Below, in pieces: positions 1 to 8,458 of a stretch of 13,081 nucleotides of DNA. Source of the DNA: Saprospiraceae bacterium (GTDB lineage: Bacteria > Bacteroidota > Bacteroidia > Chitinophagales > Saprospiraceae); the NCBI GenBank assembly GCA_023299965.1, contig JALZVN010000099.1, forward strand, positions 1 to 13,081. Reading direction: 5' to 3'. The first letter of the stretch is position 1. Every line of letters begins with the position of its first letter. Made by a program: the position numbers and the translations under genes. The notes below the pieces were generated by a model. That model did no database searches. It was not told the DNA's origin and saw nothing but the letters and a program-made list of their open reading frames with translations.

Positions 1-154
1 AAGGTACATAGATCTCCAAATCAGCTGCTTGGCACGACTTTGTAAACAACAATGTGCAAAATGCAGTAAAAATGTATGCTTTTGAACCAACTTTTTGAAC
101 TACCTAGCCCTCTTTAGTAGGTATTGATTGAAAAAGCATTAATTTTACGGGCTT

Positions 155-976
155 ATGAAAAACAGTTTTATTCTTCTCTTTTTTGCAATTGTCATACTAG
201 GCACAACTTCTTGTAAAACAGAATTCGAAAGGCTAAGAGAAACAGCGGATTTATCCACACTACTCACCAAAGCGGGAGAGTACTATGACGCTAAAGAATA
301 TCAAAAAGCGCAGACTTTGTATGAATCGGTATTGGGTTCTATCAGAGGAAAAGCTGAATCGGAGCAATCTTACTTTAACTATGCGGATACACACTACAAA
401 TTGGGTAGATATTCATTAGCGGCCTTCTATTTCAAGGATTTTGCAGGTAAATTCAGAAATAGCTCTTTGAAAGAAGAAGCGGATTTTTTGTCTGCAAGTG
501 CTAACTATAAGCTAAGTCCATCCTATAGACTGGATCAGACTTTTTCGCAGAAGGCGATAGCAGATTTTGAGTTATTTGTAAATACTTACCCTCAAAGCGA
601 GCGCGTAGCGGAATGCAATAAGCTTATAGATCAAATGAGGGATAAGATGCAGAAAAAAGCCTATGCTGAGGGAGAATTGTACTTCGACCTCAGGAACTAT
701 GAATCGGCTGTAACTTCCTTTGAAAATCTACTAAAAGACTTTCCTGAGTCTGCAGATGCGGAAAAGGTGAGATTTATGGTCATTAAGTCCTTATATTTAT
801 ATGCTAACAATAGTGTCCTTACCAAGCAACCAGAGCGTTTTTCTCGCGTTGTAGATAAGATGGACGCCTATCGAAAGAAATACCCAAAATCAAGATTCGA
901 TAAAGAATTGAGAGAAATCGTCAATACTACTAATAAAAGAATTAAAGAACTGAGAAATGAAGGATATAAAATCTAA
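155..976 (+). CDS. bamD: BamD-like outer-membrane assembly lipoprotein
   Basis: This is a 273-residue lipoprotein of the BamD/YfiO family, the TPR partner of BamA in inserting beta-barrels into the outer membrane; it should sit on the periplasmic face. Residues 1-19 are a signal sequence ending in a lipobox (GTTSC), with the lipidated Cys at 20. The rest is helical TPR repeats: GEYYDAKEYQKAQTLYESVL (about 41-60), a second with YKLGRYSLAAFYFKDF (about 81-96), one with IADFELFVNTYPQSE, and another with YFDLRNYESAVTSFENLL followed by DFPES. This TPR spacing and the TYPxSE / DFPES loops are typical of BamD. The length fits the family. The gene opens the cluster, and its stop lies 20 bases inside the rpoZ start, so the two are probably translated together. 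I see no convincing TAnnTTTG promoter in the 154 bases upstream. The family call is firm; function is inferred from homology by eye. Confidence 0.9.
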   Translation: MKNSFILLFFAIVILGTTSCKTEFERLRETADLSTLLTKAGEYYDAKEYQKAQTLYESVLGSIRGKAESEQSYFNYADTHYKLGRYSLAAFYFKDFAGKFRNSSLKEEADFLSASANYKLSPSYRLDQTFSQKAIADFELFVNTYPQSERVAECNKLIDQMRDKMQKKAYAEGELYFDLRNYESAVTSFENLLKDFPESADAEKVRFMVIKSLYLYANNSVLTKQPERFSRVVDKMDAYRKKYPKSRFDKELREIVNTTNKRIKELRNEGYKI

Positions 977-1304
977 AGTTCAGAATCTAAACCCAAGTAT
1001 TCAGCCAAGGAATATGGAGGTAATGATCGGCGAACACAAGAACATCTATGAATCTCTAGTGGTGATCACCAAGAGAGCTAAACAGCTCAATGTAGACCTC
1101 AAAAAAGAGCTTTATCAGAAGTTGGAGGAGTTTGCTGAGACCTCTGATGCTATCGAAGAGATTCATGAGAATAAGGAGCAAATAGAAATTTCTAAGTTCT
1201 ATGAGCGTATTCCTAATCCAGTAATCATCTCTATGGATGAGTTTCTGAACGAGGAAGTACACTACCGTTATACTGAAAAGAAAAAATACTACGACGAAGA
1301 CTAA
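957..1304 (+). CDS. rpoZ: RNA polymerase omega subunit (Bacteroidota type)
   Basis: This 115-residue protein matches the Bacteroidota form of RNA polymerase omega (Rpb6/RpoZ), a small subunit that helps assemble and stabilise beta-prime in the cytoplasm. Diagnostic stretches are NIYESLVVITKRAKQLNVDL (about 29-48), KKELYQKLEEFAE, and EQIEISKFYERIPNP (about 76-90), followed by an acidic and basic tail. The chosen ATG lies inside bamD (20-base overlap). The alternative ATG at 1014 would remove the N-terminal 19 residues but keep the conserved core, so the start is less certain than the identity. The bamD-rpoZ-coaBC order is, as I recall, common in Bacteroidota, which supports the call. Nothing suggests truncation. 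Confidence 0.88.
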   Translation: MKDIKSKVQNLNPSIQPRNMEVMIGEHKNIYESLVVITKRAKQLNVDLKKELYQKLEEFAETSDAIEEIHENKEQIEISKFYERIPNPVIISMDEFLNEEVHYRYTEKKKYYDED

Positions 1305-1335
1305 CCTTTTTTACCCAAATCTTGTAAAATAAAGC

Positions 1336-2547
1336 ATGGGCATGAACCTAGCTAACAAGAAGATAATATTGGGTATCTGCGGCAGTATTGCTGCATATAA
1401 GGCGGCTACGCTCGTGCGCCTGCTAATAAAGCAAGGCGCACAAGTGAGAGTCCTCATGACTCCATCGGCTACTAAGTTTATAAGCCCCCTTACCTTATCC
1501 ACTCTTTCCAAGAATACTGTACATACAAGTGTCATCGATGATGATAGCTGGAATAATCATGTAGAAATGGGTCTATGGGCTGATTTTATGATCGTGGCTC
1601 CTGCTACCGCTACTACCTTAGCCAAAATGCGAATGGCACTCTGTGATAATATCATAGTCGCAACTTATCTATCCGCCAAATGTCCAGTGTATTTTGCACC
1701 AGCTATGGATCTGGATATGTGGAAACATCCCGCTACTCAGGAAAATATCCAAAAACTGCAATCGTATGGGAATGTTATGATCCCTGTTGGACACGGAGAG
1801 CTGGCTTCAGGACTCATTGGAGAAGGTAGAATGGCAGAACCAGAAGACATTGTTAAATTTGTATCTGAAAATTCCGAAACTAAATCCTATTTTAAAGGCA
1901 AATCTGTCCTAATAACGGCTGGTCCAACATACGAAGCGATTGATCCAGTTCGTTTTATTGGCAATAGATCTACGGGAAAGATGGGACTAGAGATAGCGAA
2001 GTCTTTTGCTCAAAAAGGAGCTAACGTGACGCTTGTACTTGGACCGAGTGTTTTAGATGCAGCCCATTCCAATATCAAGTTAATCAGGGTGCAATCTGCC
2101 GCAGAGATGTACAAACAAGCTGTCAAAAGCTATAAAAAAGCGAATATTGCTGTAATGGCAGCTGCAGTAGCGGATTATACACCTAAGCAGGTGGCTAAAC
2201 AAAAAATAAAGAAAAAAGGAGGCGCGCTGAAAATTGAACTCGAACGCACCCTAGATATAGCAGCCAAATTGGGCAGTGTCAAGACTAAAAAGCAATTTAA
2301 TGTAGGTTTTGCACTAGAGACCAATAATGAAGTAGCTTCTGCTAAAGGAAAACTAGAAAGAAAAAACTTTGACATGATTGTGCTCAATTCACTCAAAGAT
2401 AAAGGAGCTGGCTTTGCACATGATACCAATAAGGTGACTATTTTTGATAGTAAAGGGAAAACCCATAGCTATCCATTGAAGTCTAAAAAAGAAGTAGCGC
2501 AAGATATTGTCCAGATGGTGGAACAATTGATGCGCGCAAAAAAGTAA
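1336..2547 (+). CDS. coaBC: CoaBC: phosphopantothenoylcysteine decarboxylase / phosphopantothenate-cysteine ligase
   Basis: This 403-residue bifunctional enzyme makes 4'-phosphopantetheine for coenzyme A: CoaB joins phosphopantothenate to cysteine (CTP-dependent), and FMN-dependent CoaC decarboxylates the product. The CoaC half (about 1-180) shows the flavin-binding start GICGSIAAYKAATLVRLL, the catalytic His75 in NNHVEMGLWAD, the PAMDLDMW motif (122-129) and the clamp segment GELASGLIGEGRMAEPE (154-170). The CoaB half (about 187-400) shows ITAGPTYEAIDPVRFIGN with Asn210 of the NRSTGKMG motif, AAAVADYTP (275-283), a Lys-rich KQKIKKKG segment and GFALETN. Two CoaC positions differ from the E. 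coli enzyme: Asp125 replaces Asn, and Ser158 replaces the active-site Cys (see findings). The start ATG is followed two codons later by a second possible ATG. The gene lies 31 bases after rpoZ and 3 bases before porD. Confidence 0.95.
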   Translation: MGMNLANKKIILGICGSIAAYKAATLVRLLIKQGAQVRVLMTPSATKFISPLTLSTLSKNTVHTSVIDDDSWNNHVEMGLWADFMIVAPATATTLAKMRMALCDNIIVATYLSAKCPVYFAPAMDLDMWKHPATQENIQKLQSYGNVMIPVGHGELASGLIGEGRMAEPEDIVKFVSENSETKSYFKGKSVLITAGPTYEAIDPVRFIGNRSTGKMGLEIAKSFAQKGANVTLVLGPSVLDAAHSNIKLIRVQSAAEMYKQAVKSYKKANIAVMAAAVADYTPKQVAKQKIKKKGGALKIELERTLDIAAKLGSVKTKKQFNVGFALETNNEVASAKGKLERKNFDMIVLNSLKDKGAGFAHDTNKVTIFDSKGKTHSYPLKSKKEVAQDIVQMVEQLMRAKK

Positions 2548-2550
2548 ATT

Positions 2551-3468
2551 ATGAAGAAATTGTATCCTATAGTTGCCATTCTATTTTTTATCATAGCTGG
2601 ATCTGTTAATAAGATCTCTGCTCAAGAACTTGAGTTTGATATCACTGTAAATACACCACAGCTGCAAACAGTGGATCCCAGAGTATTTGACGATATGGAA
2701 AATCAACTACAAAATTTTCTAAATACACGTAAATGGACGTCAGATGATTTTTCTCAGGAAGAACGCATCAAGTGTAATATCCAACTTACGATCACAGAAG
2801 AATTAGGAACTAGCTCCTTTGCGGCAGACTTAGCTATTCAATCAGCAAGACCAGTTTTTAACTCTTCAGTAGAGACCGCTTTATTGACGCATGTAGATAA
2901 GGGCATCACCTTTTCCTACGAGCAATTTCAACCTTTAGAATTTTCGGAAAATATCTTCAATGATAACTTGACTTCGATTTTAGGTTTTTATGTCTATGTT
3001 ATTTTAGGTTTAGATTATGATTCTTTTTCCCCTTTAGGAGGAGAAGAGTATTTTCAGTTGGCACAAAATATCATCAACACGATACCCTCTAATGTAGCAG
3101 ATGCGAATAAAGGATGGCGACCAATCGATGGGAATCGGAATAGATATTGGATCATGGAAAATTTGTTGAATCCAAGAGTGAAAGACTTGCGCTACGCGCT
3201 ATATGATTATCACTTGAGAGGAATGGACCTTATGCCTAAGAATCAAGACCTGGGAAGAGCAAATATCCTAAAAGCTATGCAAAGTGTCGAAAAGGTGGGA
3301 CGGGCATATCCCAATAGTATGATTATCCAAATGTTTTTTAATGCGAAGAATAACGAGATTGTAGATATCTTCAGAGAAGGAACGAGTTTAGAGAAAAAAG
3401 AAATTATACGAATTTGTAGCAAGTTAGACCCTGTGAATGCTATAAAGTACAGAAAAATATCAGGCTAA
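2551..3468 (+). CDS. porD: PorD-type T9SS protein (DUF4835)
   Basis: This 305-residue secreted protein matches the DUF4835 / PorD family, a periplasmic or outer-membrane-associated component needed for the type IX secretion system and gliding in Bacteroidota. Residues 1-24 form a signal peptide with a likely cleavage after Ala24 (KISA/QELEF). The mature start QELEFDITVNTPQLQTVDP and the segment ILGFYVYVILGLDYDSFSPL, followed by GGEEYF, are the recognisable family hallmarks, together with a central NKGWRPIDGNRNRYWIMENL stretch (about 188-207). The length is normal for the family. The ATG begins three bases after the coaBC stop, and the coaBC-porD pairing is, as I recall, conserved in the phylum. 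The exact biochemical role of PorD within T9SS is not evident from the sequence. Confidence 0.87.
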   Translation: MKKLYPIVAILFFIIAGSVNKISAQELEFDITVNTPQLQTVDPRVFDDMENQLQNFLNTRKWTSDDFSQEERIKCNIQLTITEELGTSSFAADLAIQSARPVFNSSVETALLTHVDKGITFSYEQFQPLEFSENIFNDNLTSILGFYVYVILGLDYDSFSPLGGEEYFQLAQNIINTIPSNVADANKGWRPIDGNRNRYWIMENLLNPRVKDLRYALYDYHLRGMDLMPKNQDLGRANILKAMQSVEKVGRAYPNSMIIQMFFNAKNNEIVDIFREGTSLEKKEIIRICSKLDPVNAIKYRKISG

Positions 3469-3469
3469 A

Positions 3470-5104
3470 ATGGGTACAGGTTCTTTCAAATGTATATTTC
3501 TATTGCTTTGTCTTTTTGTTTCTTCGGCGATACTGAGGGCACAAGTAGATGTGCCAGCTGACTTGAAACTAAGTCAAAGTTTTAAGATTCCAAGCAATTC
3601 AGTTGTAGATCGAATTATTAGTGCTAATAGCGAAAACGCCTATTTCCTTCGGCGACAGTTTTCCCCGGGAGGTTTCCTGAAAAGTGTCCTTGTAGAACGA
3701 TATAATATCAATACCCTACGCCTTGATAAATCGATTGAGATTGATTTGAAGTATCAAAAAAAACTACGTGTATTTCACGATATTTTCAAGGTAGGCTCCA
3801 ATTTTTATCTTATTACTTCTTATTTCAATTCAGTTAAAGATAAGAATTATCTCTTTGCTCAAAAATTAGACAAATCATTTTATCCAGAGGAGGATTTGAT
3901 TTTGATAGGTGAGATTGATTCAAGAAATGAATCTCAAATCGGAGACTTTCAAATTCAGCATAGCAGAGATAGTTCTAAGGTAATTATTTATAGTGATATA
4001 CCAACAAAGAGATCTGATCGTCAGACAGCCAAAGTCAGTATCTATGATAGTAATTTTGACTTGATATGGGATAAACAAATAAGACTCCCATATGAAGCTG
4101 GGCTTTTCAACAACATAAAATTTGAAGTAGATAATGAGGGTAATGCTTACCTATTAGGAAAGCACTTTTTTGAAAAATCCAAAGATGTAGTAAAGAATAG
4201 ACCGAATTTTGAATATATCCTTGAGGCATATTCAGAAAAAGGAGAACAAGTTGATCGATATCAACTAGATGATAAATTGAAGCTCATCACCGATTTGACT
4301 TTCGAAGTGAATAATCGCAATGAGATTATTTGCACTGGCTTTTATACCAATAAAGTTAAATCAGGAAATGGCTTCTCAGTATCAGAGTCTATCCAAGGGA
4401 TTGTCTTTTTCAAAGTAGACAACAATGAAAAGAAAGTAGAAGAAAAGAAATTTACCAAATTTGATCTGGACTTTATAACGCTGAATGAAAATGAAAATCA
4501 AAAGAGACGAGCCTTAAAAAATGATCAAGACAATATTCAAAAAAATGATCCTGCCCTGTATTCATATGACTTTAGAGATGTTATATTGAGATCGGATGGG
4601 GGAGTGGTTGTGATTGCGGAGCAATTTTTTACTGAAACGATTGACCGTAGTGTGAATAGTTTTAATCAAGGATTTAATAATCGTACTTTTCAGAATGAAA
4701 CGAGATATAACTACAACGAGGTGATTGTTGTGAATATTCGCCCAGATGGTACTATTCAATGGGCTAACTCTGTACCAAAATATCAATCCTCTTCAAATAT
4801 TGCTACTAGACGGTTTTTATCTTTTGGAAATGCCAATATCGGAAACAAGATCTATTTGCTATTTAATGAAGATCGTAATATTCTCGGTGCAACCGGAGGT
4901 GCATCTGTCTTCAAAAATAGAGATGCTCTAGCTCTTGCGGAGCTGAATAAGAAAGGAGAATTGAGCATCTATATGGTTGCAGATACGGATGAAATGAATT
5001 CCTTAACTATCCCAACACTCACCAAGCAAATCGCTCGTAAAGAGCTGCTCATCTACAGTGTAAACAATAATAGATTTAGAATCGGTCGGTTGAAGTTAAA
5101 GTAA
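3470..5104 (+). CDS. Secreted protein of unknown function, probably beta-rich
   Basis: I do not recognise this 544-residue protein. Residues 1-25 are a signal peptide (hydrophobic core IFLLLCLFVSSA, likely cleavage after RAQ). The mature part has no membrane segment and no Cys-rich or catalytic motif. It has recurring short beta-strand patterns built around asides such as VDNEGNAYLLGKHFF, VNNRNEIICTGFYT, RSDGGVVVIAEQFF, and VNIRPDGTIQWANSV. Repeats of the form 'D-x-x-G-x-hydrophobic' spaced by tens of residues suggest a beta-propeller. There is no recognisable T9SS C-terminal domain; the protein simply ends on a strand (RFRIGRLKLK). The ATG starts one base after the porD stop, so it is almost certainly in the same transcript, and a role at the cell envelope is an inference from that linkage and the signal peptide. 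Confidence 0.8.
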   Translation: MGTGSFKCIFLLLCLFVSSAILRAQVDVPADLKLSQSFKIPSNSVVDRIISANSENAYFLRRQFSPGGFLKSVLVERYNINTLRLDKSIEIDLKYQKKLRVFHDIFKVGSNFYLITSYFNSVKDKNYLFAQKLDKSFYPEEDLILIGEIDSRNESQIGDFQIQHSRDSSKVIIYSDIPTKRSDRQTAKVSIYDSNFDLIWDKQIRLPYEAGLFNNIKFEVDNEGNAYLLGKHFFEKSKDVVKNRPNFEYILEAYSEKGEQVDRYQLDDKLKLITDLTFEVNNRNEIICTGFYTNKVKSGNGFSVSESIQGIVFFKVDNNEKKVEEKKFTKFDLDFITLNENENQKRRALKNDQDNIQKNDPALYSYDFRDVILRSDGGVVVIAEQFFTETIDRSVNSFNQGFNNRTFQNETRYNYNEVIVVNIRPDGTIQWANSVPKYQSSSNIATRRFLSFGNANIGNKIYLLFNEDRNILGATGGASVFKNRDALALAELNKKGELSIYMVADTDEMNSLTIPTLTKQIARKELLIYSVNNNRFRIGRLKLK

Positions 5105-5145
5105 GAATCTTCTGTTTAGCGCTTTAGTTATGCGAATAAATTCTA

Positions 5146-5177
5146 TATGTAAAATAGATATTTTTTGTATACCTTTG
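5146..5177 (+). promoter_or_regulatory. Putative Bacteroidota promoter for purN
   Basis: TACCTTTG at 5170-5177 is a perfect match to the TAnnTTTG -7 box used by the primary sigma factor of Bacteroidota. A weak -33 box (TATGT, 5146-5150) lies 19 bases upstream, normal spacing. The start of purN is about 39 bases downstream of the -7 box, leaving a short leader. This is consistent with the 112-base gap separating purN from the upstream cluster. Confidence 0.6.
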
Positions 5178-5216
5178 ACTTAATCGAGTTAGTAGCAAAG
5201 AAACTTACATAAACCA

Positions 5217-5816
5217 GTGAAAGAAGCAAACAATAGCAGTGCTTCCTATCAGATTGCCATTTTTGCATCTGGTAGAGGAAGCAATGCAGAACAAATAATA
5301 GACTACTTTTCAGATAATCCCTCCGTCAACATCTGTTTAATTTTGTCTAACCGAAGTAAAGCAAAAGTGTTAGAGCTTGCTGAAAAAAATCATATTCCCA
5401 CACTGATTACTACTCGAGACGAGTTTTATCATTCTGATAAAATCACGAAAAACCTAGTAAAATATAACGTTGACTTAGTTGTCTTAGCTGGATTTCTATG
5501 GCTTATACCTGCATATTTGGTAAAAGCGTATCCAGATAAGATTCTTAATATTCACCCTGCACTCTTACCAAAGTTTGGTGGGAAAGGTATGTATGGTATG
5601 AATATTCACAAAGCAGTGCATAATGCTAAGGAAAACGAAACCGGAATCACTATTCATTACGTAAATGAAGTGTACGATGACGGTGAAGTGATTTTCCAAG
5701 CAGCTTGTAAATTGAGCGGAGAAGATACTCCAGAGCGCATTGCAGAAAAAGTACTTGCCTTAGAGCACCATCATTTGCCTCGCGTAATCGAGCAAATAAT
5801 CAATACTAGGCAATAA
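5217..5816 (+). CDS. purN: PurN: phosphoribosylglycinamide (GAR) formyltransferase
   Basis: This 199-residue cytoplasmic enzyme transfers a formyl group from 10-formyltetrahydrofolate to glycinamide ribonucleotide in purine synthesis. The N-terminal phosphate-binding loop is ASGRGSNAEQI (17-27). The catalytic triad is visible by comparison with the E. coli enzyme: Asn111 and His113 in NIHPALLPKFGGKGMYG, and Asp154 in YDDGEVIFQ. The segments VDLVVLAGFLWLIP and GITIHYVN complete the formyltransferase fold, and the length matches the short family form. The start is GTG: the reading frame reaches an in-frame stop at 5193 and offers no ATG between it and the conserved IAIFASGRGSN segment. A TAnnTTTG box lies just upstream. 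The next gene starts 11 bases after the stop, so they may be cotranscribed, although their functions are unrelated. Confidence 0.94.
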   Translation: MKEANNSSASYQIAIFASGRGSNAEQIIDYFSDNPSVNICLILSNRSKAKVLELAEKNHIPTLITTRDEFYHSDKITKNLVKYNVDLVVLAGFLWLIPAYLVKAYPDKILNIHPALLPKFGGKGMYGMNIHKAVHNAKENETGITIHYVNEVYDDGEVIFQAACKLSGEDTPERIAEKVLALEHHHLPRVIEQIINTRQ

Positions 5817-5827
5817 AAAACAAAACA

Positions 5828-8431
5828 ATGAATAGGTTATTTTTAATCAGTTTGATTTTCGTGATGTGTATGCCTCTTTTCGGGCAAGATAAAAATACCG
5901 TATCTTGGAAAGGGTATAAAAAGCAAGCTGAAGAGCTCATTAATATGAGACAGTATGCTAAGGCAGCTATGGCGTATGAGAATGCTTACAAGCTGAAAAC
6001 GCAACGAGGAGATTTTTTGAAGCTTGCTGCAGAAAATTATATGCTGGAAAGAGACTTTTCCAATGCTGCACGTATATTCTCTATAATCGTAAACAATCCA
6101 AAATATAGGAATGTAAGGTTGGACTATGCTTATAGTTTGAAACAAAGCAACCAATATGAGGAGGCGATGATCATTTTTGCCAGTCTTTTAAATGAGATTA
6201 GCAATAGCAAACTAGAAGCTAAAATCAATAATGAAATAATGGGCTGCCAATTTGCCCTTGATCAACTAGAAGGATATGATGTCAAGCCATACGGAATAGA
6301 TATTGCCCAGCTAGACTATAGTATAAATAGTGAAAAGTCAGATTTTGCTCCCTTCCATGTATCTGATACTAAAATGTACTATTCTACCTTACAAGATGGT
6401 AACGCAAAGATTAGATCTAGTGCATGGGTTGATGGAGAGTGGGCAACCGGTTCAGAGACTAAAGGCTTCGCGGCATTCAAAAACAAACACTTTTGTAATG
6501 CGATAGTAAATGCAGAAGACAATGAGATGTTTTTTACCATTTGTGATGAGGATCAAGTTTGGGGAGGATTGTCTTCTCGTTGTGATTTGTACCGTTCAAA
6601 TAAAAAAGGTAAAGCTTGGGGACAACCTAAGAAATTAAACTCAAATATCAATTTTGATGGCGCTACGAATACTCAGCCTTGTGTGATAACTCGTAATGAA
6701 CGCCAGTTTCTTTATTTCGCTTCCAATAGACCTGGAGGTCAAGGAGGTATGGATATATGGGTATCTTCTAGAGTATTAAATAATGAAAAGTCTCAGTTTG
6801 AGGCAGCTATAAATTTAGGGCCTAATATTAATACAAGTAGTAATGAGATTACTCCATTTTATAATCACTTAGACGGAATCCTATACTTCAGTTCTGATGG
6901 ACACTTGAATATGGGGGGCTTTGATATTTTCAAATCAGTTGGTGAAGGATTTAGTTGGTCTAAAGCTGAAAATATTGGTTTACCAGTTAATACAGGAGCG
7001 GATGAGAAATACTATACTTTAGCTGGTGCAAATACCGACGGATATTTTGTATCGAATAGACTGTTTGGAGAGACAAAAAACTCTACTACGCATGAAGATA
7101 TATTCACATTCAAGAATTTACCTCCACACTATTTTGTAGAGGGATCTGTCATGGATCAGCAAAGTATGAATTGGATTGAAGATGCACAGGTGTACTTATA
7201 TGAAATGAAAGAGGAAACTGAAGATCGTAGATTATTGTCTATTAAGAATGCAAAGGGAGGACATTACAATTTCCGTTTGTTGGTGGACAAGAGTTATCAG
7301 CTTGGTGTAGAGGCAGATGGTTATGCTACTAATGTTGAGTTTGTTAATACTAAGAATGAAAATCTTTATGTACAAGAAAAGAACATAAAGCTCTTTACTG
7401 GAGATCAAGATAATGCAGTTGCTTCCGTAGATGGATTATTGTCATCTGATGCAGTTGCAGTTGCCCCATCGGCTACTATTGATAGCCCCATTAAAAATAC
7501 TAAAGTAGCTAAGCAGCAAATGTCCGATATTCAGCAGGAAATAGCAGCTACAACTCCAAAAGAGCCTTTCGTGATAGGTGGACCACAACCCAGTGCAGAA
7601 GCGCCTTCGATAAAGCCTACATTGGATACTGCAAGTACGGCAACTAGTGCATCCACACCAAGTACTGCAACACCGTTAGAGCCATTCGTTATCGGAGAAA
7701 CTAAGCAAGAAACAGCTACTATAGCAGAACTAAAAGATACGCCTGCTATTATTGCATACATACCAACACCGGAACCAACACCGGCACCTACTTATACCAA
7801 AAGTACTACTTCTAATACAACGAGCAGTTACGCTGCTCCATCAAGTTCAAGTACTACCTATACAGAGTCCTCTAGGTCTACAGAGGCGTATATTGCGAAT
7901 AGCATAACGTCTTCTAGTACCTCTAATACTTATGCTGCTACAACGACAAACACTAGTAATTTTGTATCTAAAGGAGCAACTGTTCCTTCAGGTACCGGGA
8001 TTTATACATACGATGAGTACAATAATAAATTTAATAAGCAGGGAGGATCAGTGACTGCTGTGGATACCTACTCATCATCTACTAGTTATACAGAATCAAG
8101 TGTTAACGCTAGTGAGATTACATCAGTACCCGTTAGAAACACTTTTAAAGCATCTTCTTCAAAAGTTGTATCTGGATCTAGTTATAAAGTACAAATTGTA
8201 GTTGTGGAAACGCACAATCCCAATCATCGCAGATATGATGGTATTAGAAATTTAGGCTTTGACTTAAACACAGAATATCTTGAAGATAAAGGTTGGACAA
8301 GAGTTCTTTTAGGAACTTATAGAACTGAAGCGGAGGCTAGAGAAATTGTACAAACTGCAAAATCTAGTGGATTCAAAACAGCTTTTGTTGTTCAGTACCA
8401 AGATGGGGAAAGAAGAGGTAGAGTAAATTAA
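5828..8431 (+). CDS. PorE-like envelope protein with TPR, PD40 propeller, regulatory domain and SPOR-like C-terminus
   Basis: This 867-residue protein has a signal peptide (1-20, cleavage near FGQ). TPR-type helices follow (about 28-147; YAKAAMAYENAY, FSNAARIFSIIV, YEEAMIIFASLL). Next is a beta-propeller of PD40/WD40-like blades (about 155-430) with motifs QFLYFASNRPGGQGGMDIWV, ILYFSSDGHLNMGGFDIFKS and GYFVSNR...EDIFTF. A carboxypeptidase-regulatory-like beta-sandwich covers about 436-522 (VEGSVMDQQSM, RLLVDKSYQLGVEADGY). Then comes a Ser/Thr/Pro/Ala-rich disordered linker (about 525-780). The C-terminal domain (about 785-858; SYKVQIVVVE, GWTRVLLGTYRTEAEAREI, GFKTAFVVQYQDG) fits the SPOR fold, which binds peptidoglycan lacking stem peptides. 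TPR-propeller-CRD is the layout of PorE, the T9SS periplasmic tether, which normally ends in OmpA_C. A T9SS or gliding role is therefore plausible but inferred. The linker holds two copies of EPFVIG (579-584, 618-623). Confidence 0.82.
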   Translation: MNRLFLISLIFVMCMPLFGQDKNTVSWKGYKKQAEELINMRQYAKAAMAYENAYKLKTQRGDFLKLAAENYMLERDFSNAARIFSIIVNNPKYRNVRLDYAYSLKQSNQYEEAMIIFASLLNEISNSKLEAKINNEIMGCQFALDQLEGYDVKPYGIDIAQLDYSINSEKSDFAPFHVSDTKMYYSTLQDGNAKIRSSAWVDGEWATGSETKGFAAFKNKHFCNAIVNAEDNEMFFTICDEDQVWGGLSSRCDLYRSNKKGKAWGQPKKLNSNINFDGATNTQPCVITRNERQFLYFASNRPGGQGGMDIWVSSRVLNNEKSQFEAAINLGPNINTSSNEITPFYNHLDGILYFSSDGHLNMGGFDIFKSVGEGFSWSKAENIGLPVNTGADEKYYTLAGANTDGYFVSNRLFGETKNSTTHEDIFTFKNLPPHYFVEGSVMDQQSMNWIEDAQVYLYEMKEETEDRRLLSIKNAKGGHYNFRLLVDKSYQLGVEADGYATNVEFVNTKNENLYVQEKNIKLFTGDQDNAVASVDGLLSSDAVAVAPSATIDSPIKNTKVAKQQMSDIQQEIAATTPKEPFVIGGPQPSAEAPSIKPTLDTASTATSASTPSTATPLEPFVIGETKQETATIAELKDTPAIIAYIPTPEPTPAPTYTKSTTSNTTSSYAAPSSSSTTYTESSRSTEAYIANSITSSSTSNTYAATTTNTSNFVSKGATVPSGTGIYTYDEYNNKFNKQGGSVTAVDTYSSSTSYTESSVNASEITSVPVRNTFKASSSKVVSGSSYKVQIVVVETHNPNHRRYDGIRNLGFDLNTEYLEDKGWTRVLLGTYRTEAEAREIVQTAKSSGFKTAFVVQYQDGERRGRVN

Positions 8432-8458
8432 TTTGATAAGAGTACTGAATTGATTTTT

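Noticed and set aside
1..154. Promoter or second divergent gene upstream of bamD
   Set aside because: No TAnnTTTG box with proper spacing was seen, and the minus-strand reading is only a few codons before the window edge.
957..976. Unusual bamD-rpoZ overlap
   Set aside because: A 20-base overlap is seen, but short overlaps are ordinary for translationally coupled genes, and an alternative ATG at 1014 would remove it.
2175..2429. Minus-strand open frame across coaBC
   Set aside because: It mirrors the coding frame of a firmly identified gene, has no promoter or family match, and its composition is that of an antisense shadow.
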